A stretch of DNA of 64,000 bases from a virus. Under the pieces are notes generated by a model. That model was given only the letters and a program-made list of their open reading frames with translations, was not told the origin of the DNA and searched no databases. The first letter of the stretch is position 1. Each line of letters opens with the position of its first letter. Shown one piece after another: positions 16,360-24,427 of the stretch. The position numbers and the translations under genes are program-made. The stretch spans positions 1 through 64,000 of IMG/VR virus record IMGVR_UViG_3300044642_000803; one strand, 5' to 3'.

Positions 16360-17133
16360 ATGACAACTATTACACCCAAAACTGTTGACGAGCTTCTTGA
16401 TTATTGGCCTGGAAATATACCTTTCAAGGGCGACCTTGTCTCTGAAGATGGGTCCTGCATGTGCGCACAGGGTCAGGCGCTGCATTTCTTGGATGGCGTA
16501 ACTTCAGCAGCTTTGCGCCACTACACGCAGACAACTGCCGACAAGCGAGTGGCTGAGCTTTTTGGTATCAGTCGAGCTCATTCTGTTTTGCTGCGCATCG
16601 TGAACGACCGCCAAGATGGTGCGCCGACTAGCGTTATTCGCAATCCCCAACAAGTATTGGGTGACCAAGCGCAGTGCGTACTTGCGTTTTGGCGGCACCT
16701 TGACCGCATGACAGCAGCGGCCTGGGAAGCGGCCGGGGAAGCGGCCGGGGAAGAGGCCAGGGCAGCGGCCGGGGCAGCGGCCGGGGAAGCGGCCTGGGAA
16801 GCGGCCTGGGAAGCGGCCGGGGAAGCGGCCAGGGCAGCGGCCGGGGCAGCGGCCGGGGAAACGGCCTGGGAAGCGGCCGGGGAAGCGGCCAGGGCAGCGG
16901 CCGGGGCAGCGGCCGGGGAAACGGCCTGGGAAGCGGCCGGGGCAGCGGCCAGGGAAGCGGCCAGGGCAGCGGCCGGGGCAGCGGCCGGGGCAGCGGCCTG
17001 GGCAACCAATGAAATCCAAGGTGCCGCCGTCATGCGTGCCAAGGGTCTGCCGTTCTTTTTTCTACCGCTTTTTGGGTTTGCGGACCCAGAAGCCGTGATG
17101 GCAGCAGACAGCAATTTGAGTCGCACCGCCTAA
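16360..17133 (+). CDS. Protein with Ala-rich [10 protein letters not shown] repeats
   Basis: 257 residues from the ATG at 16360. The first 120 residues are a globular domain ([33 protein letters not shown]). Residues about 125-220 are a helix of four-residue units ([16 protein letters not shown]) from a 12-bp DNA repeat. A short C-terminal domain follows ([12 protein letters not shown]). Proteins with such AAWEAA repeats are common in phages with no known role. The repeat should form a long single helix. Confidence 0.7.
   Translation: MTTITPKTVDELLDYWPGNIPFKGDLVSEDGSCMCAQGQALHFLDGVTSAALRHYTQTTADKRVAELFGISRAHSVLLRIVNDRQDGAPTSVIRNPQQVLGDQAQCVLAFWRHLDRMTAAAWEAAGEAAGEEARAAAGAAAGEAAWEAAWEAAGEAARAAAGAAAGETAWEAAGEAARAAAGAAAGETAWEAAGAAAREAARAAAGAAAGAAAWATNEIQGAAVMRAKGLPFFFLPLFGFADPEAVMAADSNLSRTA
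16719..17005 (+). repeat. 12-bp tandem repeat GCGGCCGGGGAA and variants
   Basis: About two dozen tandem 12-bp units of the form GCGGCC(T/G/A)GGG(A/C)A inside the gene at 16360. Longer blocks of about 72 bp are repeated with little change (for example 16819-16890 and 16879-16950). Confidence 0.9.
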
Positions 17134-17162
17134 CTGTCTTTTCCCAATCCACACCGCTCCCC

Positions 17163-17420
17163 ATGAAAAACTCAGAGATTATTGCATCAGCTATTGCAAT
17201 CGTGCTTAGCGAAAATCGAATACTTTCCCCTGGTGATATTGTCGCACACGCCAGCGACCCAATTTCTTATGAATTTTACAAATACGAAAACGGTATGGCC
17301 GTTGTTGGTTTTAACGGTGTTACTAAATCTTTCCCGATGGGAGAGGTTTTTGATCCGAATATTGTAAATAAAGTTGCTCAAAAAATTAAGTCTAATTCCC
17401 TTGTGCCATTCATGAACTAA
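17163..17420 (+). CDS. AT-rich hypothetical protein
   Basis: 85 residues, MKNSEIIASAIAIVLSENRI..., a small beta-rich protein (DPISYEFYKYENGMAVVGFN). Its base composition is clearly more AT-rich than its neighbours, which suggests separate acquisition. The stop overlaps the next ATG (TAATG). Confidence 0.7.
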   Translation: MKNSEIIASAIAIVLSENRILSPGDIVAHASDPISYEFYKYENGMAVVGFNGVTKSFPMGEVFDPNIVNKVAQKIKSNSLVPFMN

Positions 17421-17683
17421 TGCCACCCACACCCCACACCCCCCGCCAGGCCCCGGTAGCCGCCGTTATGGCCTTCCTTCTGGACCAGTCGGAGGCGACA
17501 GCCCGCGCCATTGAAATCAACGCGGCTGAAGACGGGGCGCCGCTAAATGACGCAGCAGCTCGCGACTGGATCAACCGTCTGGACATGATTGCTGGCGTGA
17601 TTACCCGCGCTTCCAAAACGCAGCGGCGCCAGCCCTCTTACTTGCCGGCTTACCCGTCGTTCACCAGCAAAGAGTTGCAATAG
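17420..17683 (+). CDS. Small helical hypothetical protein
   Basis: 87 residues. The middle (VMAFLLDQSEATARAIEINA, ARDWINRLDMIAGVITRASK) is helical and amphipathic. It starts on the stop of the previous gene. Not recognised. Confidence 0.65.
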   Translation: MPPTPHTPRQAPVAAVMAFLLDQSEATARAIEINAAEDGAPLNDAAARDWINRLDMIAGVITRASKTQRRQPSYLPAYPSFTSKELQ

Positions 17684-17686
17684 TCC

Positions 17687-17860
17687 ATGGCCTACCTCAT
17701 CACCTACCACCCCGATTCCCGTGACCCACTCACTACCAGCCAGCCGCCCATCCAATCGGAATGGATCACCCCAAAAGGGTGGTCGGCCGAGCGGGCAAAA
17801 ACCACCTTCGAGTTGCAACACCCTGGATCTACCGTCCTTCGGTGCGACCCGATCCCGTAA
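17687..17860 (+). CDS. Small hypothetical protein
   Basis: 57 residues: MAYLITYHPDSRDPLTTSQP, then EWITPKGWSAERAKTTFELQ and a short HPGSTVLRCDPIP end. It sits three bases after the previous stop and seven before the next start, and its composition is protein-like. Not recognised. Confidence 0.65.
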   Translation: MAYLITYHPDSRDPLTTSQPPIQSEWITPKGWSAERAKTTFELQHPGSTVLRCDPIP

Positions 17861-17867
17861 GGCACCA

Positions 17868-18065
17868 ATGCCCTGCCGGCAGCTTGATAACAGCAAGATG
17901 GATTCTGCTGTCGTTGCTATCCTCCTGCTGTTTGGCAATCACCTGTTGCTGTGGCTTTTAGTTGCAGGCGGGGCGTTGCTGTTCTCGCAGGTGCTGTCGA
18001 TGCGCGATGCCGTGCAGATTCTGCAGTATCAACGCTCAGTCGCCCCGGTGCTCCGCAATGACTGA
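17868..18065 (+). CDS. Small membrane protein
   Basis: 65 residues with one strong membrane segment (about 14-38, AVVAILLLFGNHLLLWLLVA) followed by an amphipathic helix (RDAVQILQYQRSVAPVL). An ATG at 17898 is an alternative start. It overlaps the next gene by 8 bases. Not recognised. Confidence 0.65.
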   Translation: MPCRQLDNSKMDSAVVAILLLFGNHLLLWLLVAGGALLFSQVLSMRDAVQILQYQRSVAPVLRND

Positions 18066-18405
18066 AGCCACCGCATCGGCGCCGTGCTGCGGAAACTGCC
18101 GCTACAGCGTGGTAAACGGTCAACTGGAGTGTCACCGCTACGCGCCCAAGCCAATCATGACCGGTGGTCGGTGTTGGGCGGAATGGCCTTTAGTTGAATC
18201 CTCCGACTGGTGCGGGGAGTGGGCATTGCCTCCTGAAGTTGACTTGGCGCCGCCAACCCTGCAGGAAATACAGGCTTTGACCGACCTTATGGCCATGACC
18301 GGCCTCTCGTCCCACGGCGATACCACACCGTTTCCTGCCAGCGACCAGCAGAAAGCCCCGACCACCTACGACCAATTCGACCAATACGAGGACCCACTTG
18401 CATGA
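18058..18405 (+). CDS. Cysteine-rich small protein
   Basis: 115 residues from the ATG at 18058. CCGNCRYSVVNGQLECHRYA, GGRCWAEW and SDWCGEW form a zinc-ribbon-like core. The C-terminus is acidic and disordered. The stop overlaps the next ATG. Function unknown. Confidence 0.7.
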   Translation: MTEATASAPCCGNCRYSVVNGQLECHRYAPKPIMTGGRCWAEWPLVESSDWCGEWALPPEVDLAPPTLQEIQALTDLMAMTGLSSHGDTTPFPASDQQKAPTTYDQFDQYEDPLA

Positions 18406-18584
18406 CCGACCACGCCACCACCTACCAGCTCGGCTGGTATTTCAAGCGCACGCCAGGCCCCGGCCGCCGCGCTCTCGTTGGCGTTGAGGTGTTTGACACC
18501 ATCGCCGATGCTTTTGCCAAGGCCGAGACCCTGTTGGGCGAGGGGTTTGAAGTGCGGATCCTGCCAACCCAGGGGAAGACATGA
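18402..18584 (+). CDS. Small hypothetical protein
   Basis: 60 residues: a beta start (YQLGWYFKRTPGPGRRALVG) then a helix (DTIADAFAKAETLLGEGF). Coupled on both sides by 4-base overlaps. Not recognised. Confidence 0.65.
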   Translation: MTDHATTYQLGWYFKRTPGPGRRALVGVEVFDTIADAFAKAETLLGEGFEVRILPTQGKT

Positions 18585-18940
18585 GCGGCATATTCAACGC
18601 CGACTTCTACCCCACGCCCCCCGAAGTGGCGGCAACGCAGCATGAGCACCTTCTACACCCACCTTTCGCTATGACCACCCAAACCGCCTACGACGGCCTT
18701 ACCGACGACGACTGGCACCTAATACTCACCGCCAGACCCGCGCTAGGCCGATGGGCCCTCAGGTTCGCATTCTCAACCTTTGGCGGTCGCGCCAAGGAAC
18801 GACACGCCGCATGGAATGGCCGTGGATGGGTTGAGGGGTTGTGGCGCCCCATGCCCGATAGCCGGACCCACGCCATTGCGGTGGCCTGGCTGAAGGCCAA
18901 TCCCGTGCCAGTGCCTGGTGTTGCGGGAGGTAAGCCATGA
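18581..18940 (+). CDS. Hypothetical protein
   Basis: 119 residues from the ATGA overlap at 18581. The first 30 residues (MSGIFNADFYPTPPEVA) resemble the start of phage DNA methyltransferases, but no catalytic motif follows, so it may be a relic fused to the next domain (MTTQTAYDGLTDDDWHLILT at 18671, an alternative start). The later part is unknown. Confidence 0.55.
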   Translation: MSGIFNADFYPTPPEVAATQHEHLLHPPFAMTTQTAYDGLTDDDWHLILTARPALGRWALRFAFSTFGGRAKERHAAWNGRGWVEGLWRPMPDSRTHAIAVAWLKANPVPVPGVAGGKP

Positions 18941-19221
18941 GCACACTTGAGCAAACCATCTATACCGACCCGTCTATCGGCCTTACTGTCACCGCCTGGG
19001 CCTATGCCACCCTTAACGGGGAGTGGATAGTGCGGTTTCGCCGGCGCATTGATCAGCGCGTTCTCTTTGACCAAAACTGCTCTTGGAGCACCCGAAGGGA
19101 AGGTGGCTGGAGTCGCTGGCTCTGGCTTCCCGTCGGTAGCCACCTGATTCCTCCGCCAGCACTGGCTGCCGTGGAAGAGTGGTTGGCTGGACAAACGCTC
19201 GCGTTGGGGGGGAGGCCATGA
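18937..19221 (+). CDS. Hypothetical protein, Trp-rich beta
   Basis: 94 residues: LTVTAWAYATLNGEWIVRFR and EGGWSRWLWLPVGSH suggest a small beta-rich fold. Overlaps both neighbours by four bases. Not recognised. Confidence 0.65.
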   Translation: MSTLEQTIYTDPSIGLTVTAWAYATLNGEWIVRFRRRIDQRVLFDQNCSWSTRREGGWSRWLWLPVGSHLIPPPALAAVEEWLAGQTLALGGRP

Positions 19222-19740
19222 GCATCGGTCCCCGCATCCCCCTGGCCGAAGCCCTGGCTATCTGCGCAGACACCGTGGCAGACCTACGCCCGCATTGCCT
19301 GAAAATCGACGAGGCAGGGTCAGTCCGACGCCGCCGCCCAACCATCGGCGATCTGGAGATCGTATGTTTGCCCGACCGCGACCCCCCTTGAATCGACGCC
19401 GCTGTTTGCCGGTGGCTTTGCAATGGCTGTGGAGCAGTGGCCCGGCGTCGTGGGTAATCCTGACGGTCGGTACACCCAACGGATGCTCCCCTGCGGGTTG
19501 AAGTTGGATTTGTTCATGCCGCATCCCGATGGTTACGGCCTGATTCTGGCCATCCGAACCGGGTCAGCCGACTGGTCGCACAAGGTTTTGGCCACTGGCT
19601 GGAGGCGAGCCGGCTTCCATTCATACAAGGGCCTGCTGCGCCGCGAGGATGGATCGGTGGTTCCGTGCCGCACCGAGATGGAACTGTTCGACACTATCGG
19701 GCTGCGATGGGTTGAGCCGGTGGACCGGGAGGTTGGGTGA
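19218..19740 (+). pseudogene. DNA polymerase beta/X-like nucleotidyltransferase, split by a +1 frameshift
   Basis: The N-terminal frame from the ATG at 19218 has LAEALAICADTVADLRPHC, IDEAGSVRRRRPTIGDLEIV, which holds the GS(V)RR and DLEI nucleotidyltransferase motif of the pol-beta-like fold. It ends at TGA (19389-19391) directly after a run of six C. The remainder of the family (AVEQWPGVVGNPDGRYTQRM, KLDLFMPHPDGYGLILAIRT, TGSADWSHKVL) is in the +1 frame to 19740. The codons before the stop read CCC CCT TGA. Either the gene is broken, or it uses +1 frameshifting at a Pro codon before UGA. Confidence 0.75.
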
Positions 19741-20078
19741 TGGCTGCCAACAACGATTGGGACCACCCCAAACGGCCAACCTGCTACACACCACTACACC
19801 CCGCTGCCGCCCGCCCCGGTGGCGCCGATCCAATTACCCAACGAGGCCCCATGAACAACCCTAACCCCCTAAGTTCCGCCGCGCAGGCGGTGTTGGATGC
19901 GGCCAACGGAGCCAGCTCCTACAGCCCGGATGATTGTCTCAACGATGCGCCCCAGGTTGCTGTTGCCACTCTCCGCGCCCTGGTGGCCAACCACGGCATC
20001 CCAACCAAGGGCGGCAGCATCATCCTGAACGGGGATGACGTGCTTGACATCGCCACAGAATTGGAGCAACAAGCATGA
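19740..20078 (+). CDS. Hypothetical protein
   Basis: 112 residues from the ATG at 19740, which overlaps the preceding stop. A good internal start is at 19851 (MNNPNPLSSAAQAVLDAANG), which gives a 75-residue protein that is more typical for phages. The first 37 residues are Pro-rich and may be leader. Helical C-terminal domain. Not recognised. Confidence 0.6.
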   Translation: MAANNDWDHPKRPTCYTPLHPAAARPGGADPITQRGPMNNPNPLSSAAQAVLDAANGASSYSPDDCLNDAPQVAVATLRALVANHGIPTKGGSIILNGDDVLDIATELEQQA

Positions 20079-20374
20079 GTAACACCCTGACCCCACTTCC
20101 CGAAGTCGAAGCCGACCCCGATCACGCCAAAGCCCTGGCCCGTGCGATCTGTCTAGAGCGATACCCACGGGAACGATCCGATGGCTGGAAGGGCTGCCCG
20201 GACATTTGCGCAACGTGCCGCGCTGGTGCCGCTGCTGTAGTCCGGCTGCTGGCTGACCAGGTGGCTCCTATGCCTCTGCTAACGCGATTGGCAACGCCGA
20301 TGTCTGGGGAGTGCATGCGGATTCGCGCCGAAATGCTCGCCATTGCCACCGAGCTGGAGGGGGCCAATGGCTGA
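20075..20374 (+). CDS. Hypothetical protein with CPDICATC knuckle
   Basis: 99 residues with GWKGCPDICATCRAGAAAVV, a Cys knuckle inside a helical protein. Overlaps the previous gene by four bases and the next small gene by eight. Not recognised. Confidence 0.65.
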   Translation: MSNTLTPLPEVEADPDHAKALARAICLERYPRERSDGWKGCPDICATCRAGAAAVVRLLADQVAPMPLLTRLATPMSGECMRIRAEMLAIATELEGANG

Positions 20375-20471
20375 CCTCACCCTCTCTGACTGCATCGCCC
20401 TGGCGGTGTGGTCCGTATCAATGGCTCAATCGAACCCCACACACAACTGCCACCCCAATGTCAAACTCTAA
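20367..20471 (+). CDS. Tiny hypothetical protein
   Basis: 34 residues, MADLTLSDCIALAVWSVSMA..., starting on the end of the previous gene and overlapping the next ATG at 20458. Its place in a run of overlapping genes is the main support. Confidence 0.4.
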   Translation: MADLTLSDCIALAVWSVSMAQSNPTHNCHPNVKL

Positions 20472-20838
20472 ACCGCCCGAATGGGATGAATTAAGCCAAG
20501 ACACTCTTGACGTGATGAAAGATCTTGGCGAATTTCAGCCGACTTTGGATCCTGTTAAAAAAATGGTTAAAGGCTATACATACGACGCCGAATGTGAGCA
20601 TGTCATAAAAACCTACTGGGACAGCAATTACTTGCGTGCTATAGCAGCGGCATGTGTTCAAGTTGCCGACTGGCTTGATGGGGTTGGTTGCCACCAGCCC
20701 GACGCCGAGCCGTCTATCCAGGATGGATGGAGAGCCCTGGAGCGCAGGCAGGACCCGCGAATGTGGCCGCCGATTGACCCAGGGAAGGAGACGGCCGCGC
20801 TTGCTATTGCCCGTGAGCTAAGGGGGCCCGATGCCTGA
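20458..20838 (+). CDS. Hypothetical protein
   Basis: 126 residues from the ATG at 20458. Helical, with YLRAIAAACVQVADWLDGVG and ALERRQDPRMWPPIDPG. The stop overlaps the next start by eight bases. Not recognised. Confidence 0.65.
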   Translation: MSNSKPPEWDELSQDTLDVMKDLGEFQPTLDPVKKMVKGYTYDAECEHVIKTYWDSNYLRAIAAACVQVADWLDGVGCHQPDAEPSIQDGWRALERRQDPRMWPPIDPGKETAALAIARELRGPDA

Positions 20839-21226
20839 TCCCGTTTTAAACGATGAGCTTGACTGGCTGATCTGGCTGTCTTTGCGGGATAGCGACGTGC
20901 ATCCGTTTTCTGACCCCAATTTGACGCCTCCTGGCGGGGATTGGGGCGGATCAAAGGCGGCTCGAATTGACTGCAGACTCCAGGCTATGCGCCATGACGG
21001 TCGCATCCGGTTTCATCGCCATAGCCCCCAAAGACCCGCCCACGTCCGCGCCCACGGCTGGGAGGTGCTGGGCTGCCCCGGCAATGGCTACAGCGAGGAT
21101 GGCCGCTGGGCCTGGCGCGAGGGCTGCGAGGATTGCCTCCGCAGAACCCGGCCAGACCCAGCTGATGGGGTGATCGAACCGCCGCCGATCATTGCTTTTG
21201 AATGTGAATTGAGGATTGAACCATGA
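20831..21226 (+). CDS. Hypothetical winged-helix-like protein
   Basis: 131 residues. The N-terminal ELDWLIWLSLRDSDVHPFSD and CRLQAMRHDGRIRFHRHSPQ resemble a phage winged helix with a wing. Cys pair GCEDCLRR at the C-terminus. Function unknown. Confidence 0.6.
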   Translation: MPDPVLNDELDWLIWLSLRDSDVHPFSDPNLTPPGGDWGGSKAARIDCRLQAMRHDGRIRFHRHSPQRPAHVRAHGWEVLGCPGNGYSEDGRWAWREGCEDCLRRTRPDPADGVIEPPPIIAFECELRIEP

Positions 21227-21516
21227 CCACCCCCGCGCTTTGCTTCCAAGCTCGCCCCGTTGGGGATGAGTACGTCGGCTATGTGTTTACGGAAACCAGG
21301 GGCAAGGCCAAAGCGTTGGCCATGCAATCCGATCCCGGCAACTCACCGCCTTACCTGGCCGAAGACTTTACGCAATGGTCAGTTCGCCGCTACCGGCAAC
21401 TAGACGGACGGCTGCCGGTAGACGCCGCCTTGTGGTGCCCGCAGGACGTGCCAGATGGCAGCGGTATTGATCCGGTTGCCTTGTGGACTGACTTTTCATT
21501 TTCCCTTGAAGATTAA
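21223..21516 (+). CDS. Hypothetical protein
   Basis: 97 residues: CFQARPVGDEYVGYVFTETR and AKALAMQSDPG, then FTQWSVRRYRQLDGRL. The pattern resembles small phage proteins that echo host residue-counting domains, but I cannot name it. Coupled upstream. Confidence 0.6.
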   Translation: MTTPALCFQARPVGDEYVGYVFTETRGKAKALAMQSDPGNSPPYLAEDFTQWSVRRYRQLDGRLPVDAALWCPQDVPDGSGIDPVALWTDFSFSLED

Positions 21517-21519
21517 ACC

Positions 21520-21777
21520 ATGCTGACCCCTGACCGGTTAATGAACCCCACAACCGAAACCCCACCCCCTGCCGACCGTTTCCGCCTTGGCGACGTTTGG
21601 CGATCACCGCGACTGAAAGATTGGACGGTGGACAAGATTGAACCCAGCGGGCTTGCCAGGCTGCGCAGTGTGGCCAAGCCCAAGAACACCCAATGGCGTG
21701 GTGTGCGTGATACCGGGCGAAGCATGATGACCGCTTGGTATTGCGTCAGCCCACCCGACCAATTACCTCAGCCATGA
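21520..21777 (+). CDS. Hypothetical protein
   Basis: 85 residues from 21520, or 78 from the ATG at 21541. The middle (FRLGDVWRSPRLKDWTVDKI) and a Trp-rich end suggest a small beta domain. Overlaps the next gene by four bases. Not recognised. Confidence 0.6.
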   Translation: MLTPDRLMNPTTETPPPADRFRLGDVWRSPRLKDWTVDKIEPSGLARLRSVAKPKNTQWRGVRDTGRSMMTAWYCVSPPDQLPQP

Positions 21778-21956
21778 CCATTACCAAAACCCCCGGATGG
21801 GGCCTCCGCATCCTCAGGGTGCGCAACACCACCGGCATCCCCGAGGCGTTGATACTGCCCCCCGATCACGAAGCGCCCTACTGGACGGACCTCCGCCAGA
21901 TCGCCAAGCACCAATCCCGCACCATCTACGAACCCATCACCCCCAGCACCAAGTGA
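21774..21956 (+). CDS. Small hypothetical protein
   Basis: 60 residues from the ATG at 21774: MTITKTPGWGLRILRVRNTT, then ALILPPDHEAPYWTDLRQIA. The stop overlaps the GTG of the dCTP deaminase (GTGA). Not recognised. Confidence 0.65.
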   Translation: MTITKTPGWGLRILRVRNTTGIPEALILPPDHEAPYWTDLRQIAKHQSRTIYEPITPSTK

Positions 21957-22636
21957 CCGCCACACCCGAGCAACAAGAAACCATCCTCCCAAACCACGGC
22001 CCGATCCACATTCCCAGCCCAGCCGGCCCGATCCCTGATTGGCGCATCCGCCAGCTTGCGGAGCAGGGCATGATCAGCCCGTTTTGCCCGGGGAAGATCC
22101 GGCAGGTGGAGGCGCATTTTCCCGGCGCCCCGTGGGACACCTACAAGCGCCCGGTCATTAGCTTCGGCTGCTCCTCCTACGGCTGCGATCTCACGCTCTC
22201 GCCTAAGGAATTCCGCATCTTCCGGCACGTTCCTGGCCTGATCGTTGACCCCAAGGCCTTTGATGACCGCTGCTTGGCTCACGCAGATCTGCACCACCAT
22301 GAGCAGGATGGCGACTACTTCATCCTTCCCGGTCACACCTATGCCCTTGGGGTGGTGATCGAGCGACTGAAGCTCCCGCCCAACGTCACTGCCCAGTTTA
22401 TCGGCAAGAGCACCTACGCCCGTTGTGGGATCATCGTGAACCTCACACCTGGTGAAGCTGGCTGGGAAGGTTACCTGACCCTGGAAATCAGCAACTCATC
22501 TGGGGCTGACTGCCGCATCTACGCCAACGAAGGCATCTGCCAGGCGCTGTTCTACGAAGGGCTGCCATGTGACAACGCTTACGGCGAGGGCAAGTACCAA
22601 AAGCAGGCGGCTGGTGTGACCTTGGCGAAGGTTTGA
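21953..22636 (+). CDS. dcd: dCTP deaminase
   Basis: 227 residues from a GTG at 21953. Diagnostic motifs are GKSTYARCGIIVNLTPGEAG then WEGYLTLEISN, with the catalytic Glu in the latter, plus SFGCSSYGCDLTLS and ANEGICQALFYEG. It turns dCTP into dUTP (some family members go on to dUMP) and so feeds dTTP supply. With the thymidylate kinase downstream, this gives the phage control over thymidine nucleotides. Confidence 0.92.
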   Translation: MTATPEQQETILPNHGPIHIPSPAGPIPDWRIRQLAEQGMISPFCPGKIRQVEAHFPGAPWDTYKRPVISFGCSSYGCDLTLSPKEFRIFRHVPGLIVDPKAFDDRCLAHADLHHHEQDGDYFILPGHTYALGVVIERLKLPPNVTAQFIGKSTYARCGIIVNLTPGEAGWEGYLTLEISNSSGADCRIYANEGICQALFYEGLPCDNAYGEGKYQKQAAGVTLAKV

Positions 22637-22640
22637 CGGT

Positions 22641-22711
22641 TTGCTGCCTTTCGTAGACGGCAGGAATGGCTTATGATATGGGAGCCGGGTTTCTTCTATC
22701 GGGCCCGATAG
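22641..22711 (+). promoter_or_regulatory. Promoter-like block (P6) and 16-bp palindrome in leader
   Basis: CTTTCGTAGACGGCAGG followed by TTATGATATGG resembles P1 (15962). The exact palindrome CTATCGGGCCCGATAG at 22696-22711 follows; it could be an operator or an RNA hairpin. Another GC hairpin lies further on (CGGGGTAACCCG). Confidence 0.5.
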
Positions 22712-22774
22712 CTGAATCGGCAGGCGGGGTAACCCGACTTGTCCCCCGGCAACCATTCGCCACCGCTACAACCC

Positions 22775-23281
22775 GTGCCCGCTGGTCGCCCAAGCAAGCT
22801 CACAACCGAGCTGGTAACAAAAGCCAGGCAGGAAGCGGCGCATGGGCTCCCTTTGGCATTGATCGCTGACCGGCTTGGGATCGGCCGAAGGACCGCTCAG
22901 ACCTGGATTCGTGATGCTGAAGTCAAAGGCGAAGAAAGCCTTGAATACCAATTTCGGCGTGCCATCTTTATAGCGGATGCGGAAGAGTGCAAAAACCTTG
23001 TCACTTGCTTGCGCGATGCAGCGTTGCCGCCTAAGCCATCGGAAGGGGAGGAAAAGAAATCTCCGAACCTCTGGGCAGCAACCTGGCTCCTGACCCATCA
23101 CCCCAGGCTGCGCGATCATTTCAGCGATGCCGCCGCCGAACGTCGCACCGAGCGCAAGACCATCGCCGCCGTGGTTGATGCCATCGCCGCCGCTGGCCTG
23201 ACGCCGGAGGCTGAGCGTCGGGTGATGCTGCAGATCAATGCCCGTGGACTGGAAACACCTGAGGGTGAGAGGGAAGGATGA
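22775..23281 (+). CDS. Helix-turn-helix protein, possible small terminase subunit
   Basis: 168 residues from a GTG at 22775. A TTG at 22739 is in frame, but the leader style favours the GTG. GRPSKLTTELVTKARQEAAH, LALIADRLGIGRRTAQTWIR is a helix-turn-helix of the kind at the front of phage small terminase subunits, followed by a helical tail with a possible oligomerisation region. It is about 1.1 kb upstream of the large terminase. Confidence 0.65.
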   Translation: MPAGRPSKLTTELVTKARQEAAHGLPLALIADRLGIGRRTAQTWIRDAEVKGEESLEYQFRRAIFIADAEECKNLVTCLRDAALPPKPSEGEEKKSPNLWAATWLLTHHPRLRDHFSDAAAERRTERKTIAAVVDAIAAAGLTPEAERRVMLQINARGLETPEGEREG

Positions 23282-23496
23282 ACGATCACGCAAACCGGAT
23301 CACAAAAGCTGCGCAAGCCCGTAAGTTCATCGGGCAAGTGGTTAGGTGGTGGCCACTCCGTTGGGGCAGTGCATGGGCCGCAAATGGCACCTTGCGGGAA
23401 GTGGCAGGAAAAAACGTCTTGATTGATCACGATTGGAAATGGCTGCCTGACATTTATATGGAGCCACTGCCGCAATCTGTGGAGGGGGAGGGATGA
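23278..23496 (+). CDS. Small hypothetical protein
   Basis: 72 residues. ARKFIGQVVRWWPLRWGSAW is beta- and Trp-rich. Coupled upstream and downstream by four-base overlaps. Not recognised. Confidence 0.65.
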   Translation: MNDHANRITKAAQARKFIGQVVRWWPLRWGSAWAANGTLREVAGKNVLIDHDWKWLPDIYMEPLPQSVEGEG

Positions 23497-24149
23497 CCAG
23501 CCCAACCCCACCACGTGGCCGCTTCATCGTGCTGGAGGGGATCGACGGCTGCGGCAAGACCACCCAGCTGGAGGCCCTGCGCCAATGGCTGCCCACCAGC
23601 GGCCTGCTGCCCCCTGGCGCCCGCGTGATCGTGAGCCGAGAGCCTGGGGGCACCGCCCTGGGCAAGGCACTGCGGGAGCTGCTGCTGCGCCCTCCTGGGG
23701 AAGCGGCCCCGGTGCCCCGTGCAGAGCTGCTGCTCTATGCCGCCGATCGTGCCCAGCATGTCGAAACGGTCCTGCTGCCGGCGTTGGAACGGGGGGATTG
23801 GGTGTTATGTGATCGCTTTACTGGATCGACAGCCGCGTATCAGGGCTATGGCAGGGGCCTGGACTTGGGCCTGATTGGAGCACTGGAATACCTGGCTACG
23901 GGCGGTTTGCAGGCTGATCTCACCCTCTGGCTGGATGCGTCCGTGGCCGAGTCGATCCGGCGCCGTGGCGGGCAAATGGCCGACCGCATTGAGGCGGAAG
24001 GGGAATCCTTCCTGGGCCACGTGAGGGTAGGTTTTAGCTACCTGGCTGAACAGCGTGGATGGACCCGCATCGATGCAAACCAGCCCGTAGCTGCCGCGAC
24101 GGAGGACTGTTGCCGCGCCATGGTCCGCCAGTTTGAGGGAAGGGCATGA
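23493..24149 (+). CDS. tmk: Thymidylate kinase
   Basis: 218 residues. P-loop GIDGCGKTT at about 16-24, the SREPGGTALGKALRELLL signature, the CDRFTGSTAAYQGYGRG motif (about 106-122) and a LID region RRRGGQMADRIE. Phosphorylates dTMP to dTDP. Typical length. Phage-encoded tmk with dcd suggests altered thymidine metabolism or fast DNA synthesis. Confidence 0.93.
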   Translation: MTSPTPPRGRFIVLEGIDGCGKTTQLEALRQWLPTSGLLPPGARVIVSREPGGTALGKALRELLLRPPGEAAPVPRAELLLYAADRAQHVETVLLPALERGDWVLCDRFTGSTAAYQGYGRGLDLGLIGALEYLATGGLQADLTLWLDASVAESIRRRGGQMADRIEAEGESFLGHVRVGFSYLAEQRGWTRIDANQPVAAATEDCCRAMVRQFEGRA

Positions 24150-24427
24150 CCCCCGACCTGGTGCGCACCGTCCTAGCCCGCCGCCCATGGGTGCCAGCAA
24201 ACACCCTGCTCGATTGCCTGGAGCTGGCCACCTGGTTGGCCCCGCGTATTGCCGCCGGCCTGACACTACACGTCACCATGTCGGAATTGACAACCCGCTG
24301 GGGCTGTCCGCAGTTTGAGGCAAGCCGGCGGATGGCGGATCTGTTGGGTGCCCAGTTGATTGACGCCAGCCATCACCCAGGGCAATCTGCCTACTGGGCT
24401 GTGCATCGCGTGGGGCCGGTGGCGTGA
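24146..24427 (+). CDS. Hypothetical winged-helix-like protein
   Basis: 93 residues. TLHVTMSELTTRWGCPQFEASRR looks like a helix-turn-helix and QSAYWAVHRVGPV like a wing. Between tmk and terminase and overlapping both by four bases; could help packaging, but this is inferred from place only. Confidence 0.6.
   Translation: MTPDLVRTVLARRPWVPANTLLDCLELATWLAPRIAAGLTLHVTMSELTTRWGCPQFEASRRMADLLGAQLIDASHHPGQSAYWAVHRVGPVA

Noticed and set aside
16504-17126. Minus-strand frames with [11 protein letters not shown]-type or AAAPAAAPA-type repeats
   Set aside because: Shadows of the 12-bp repeat in the real plus-strand gene.
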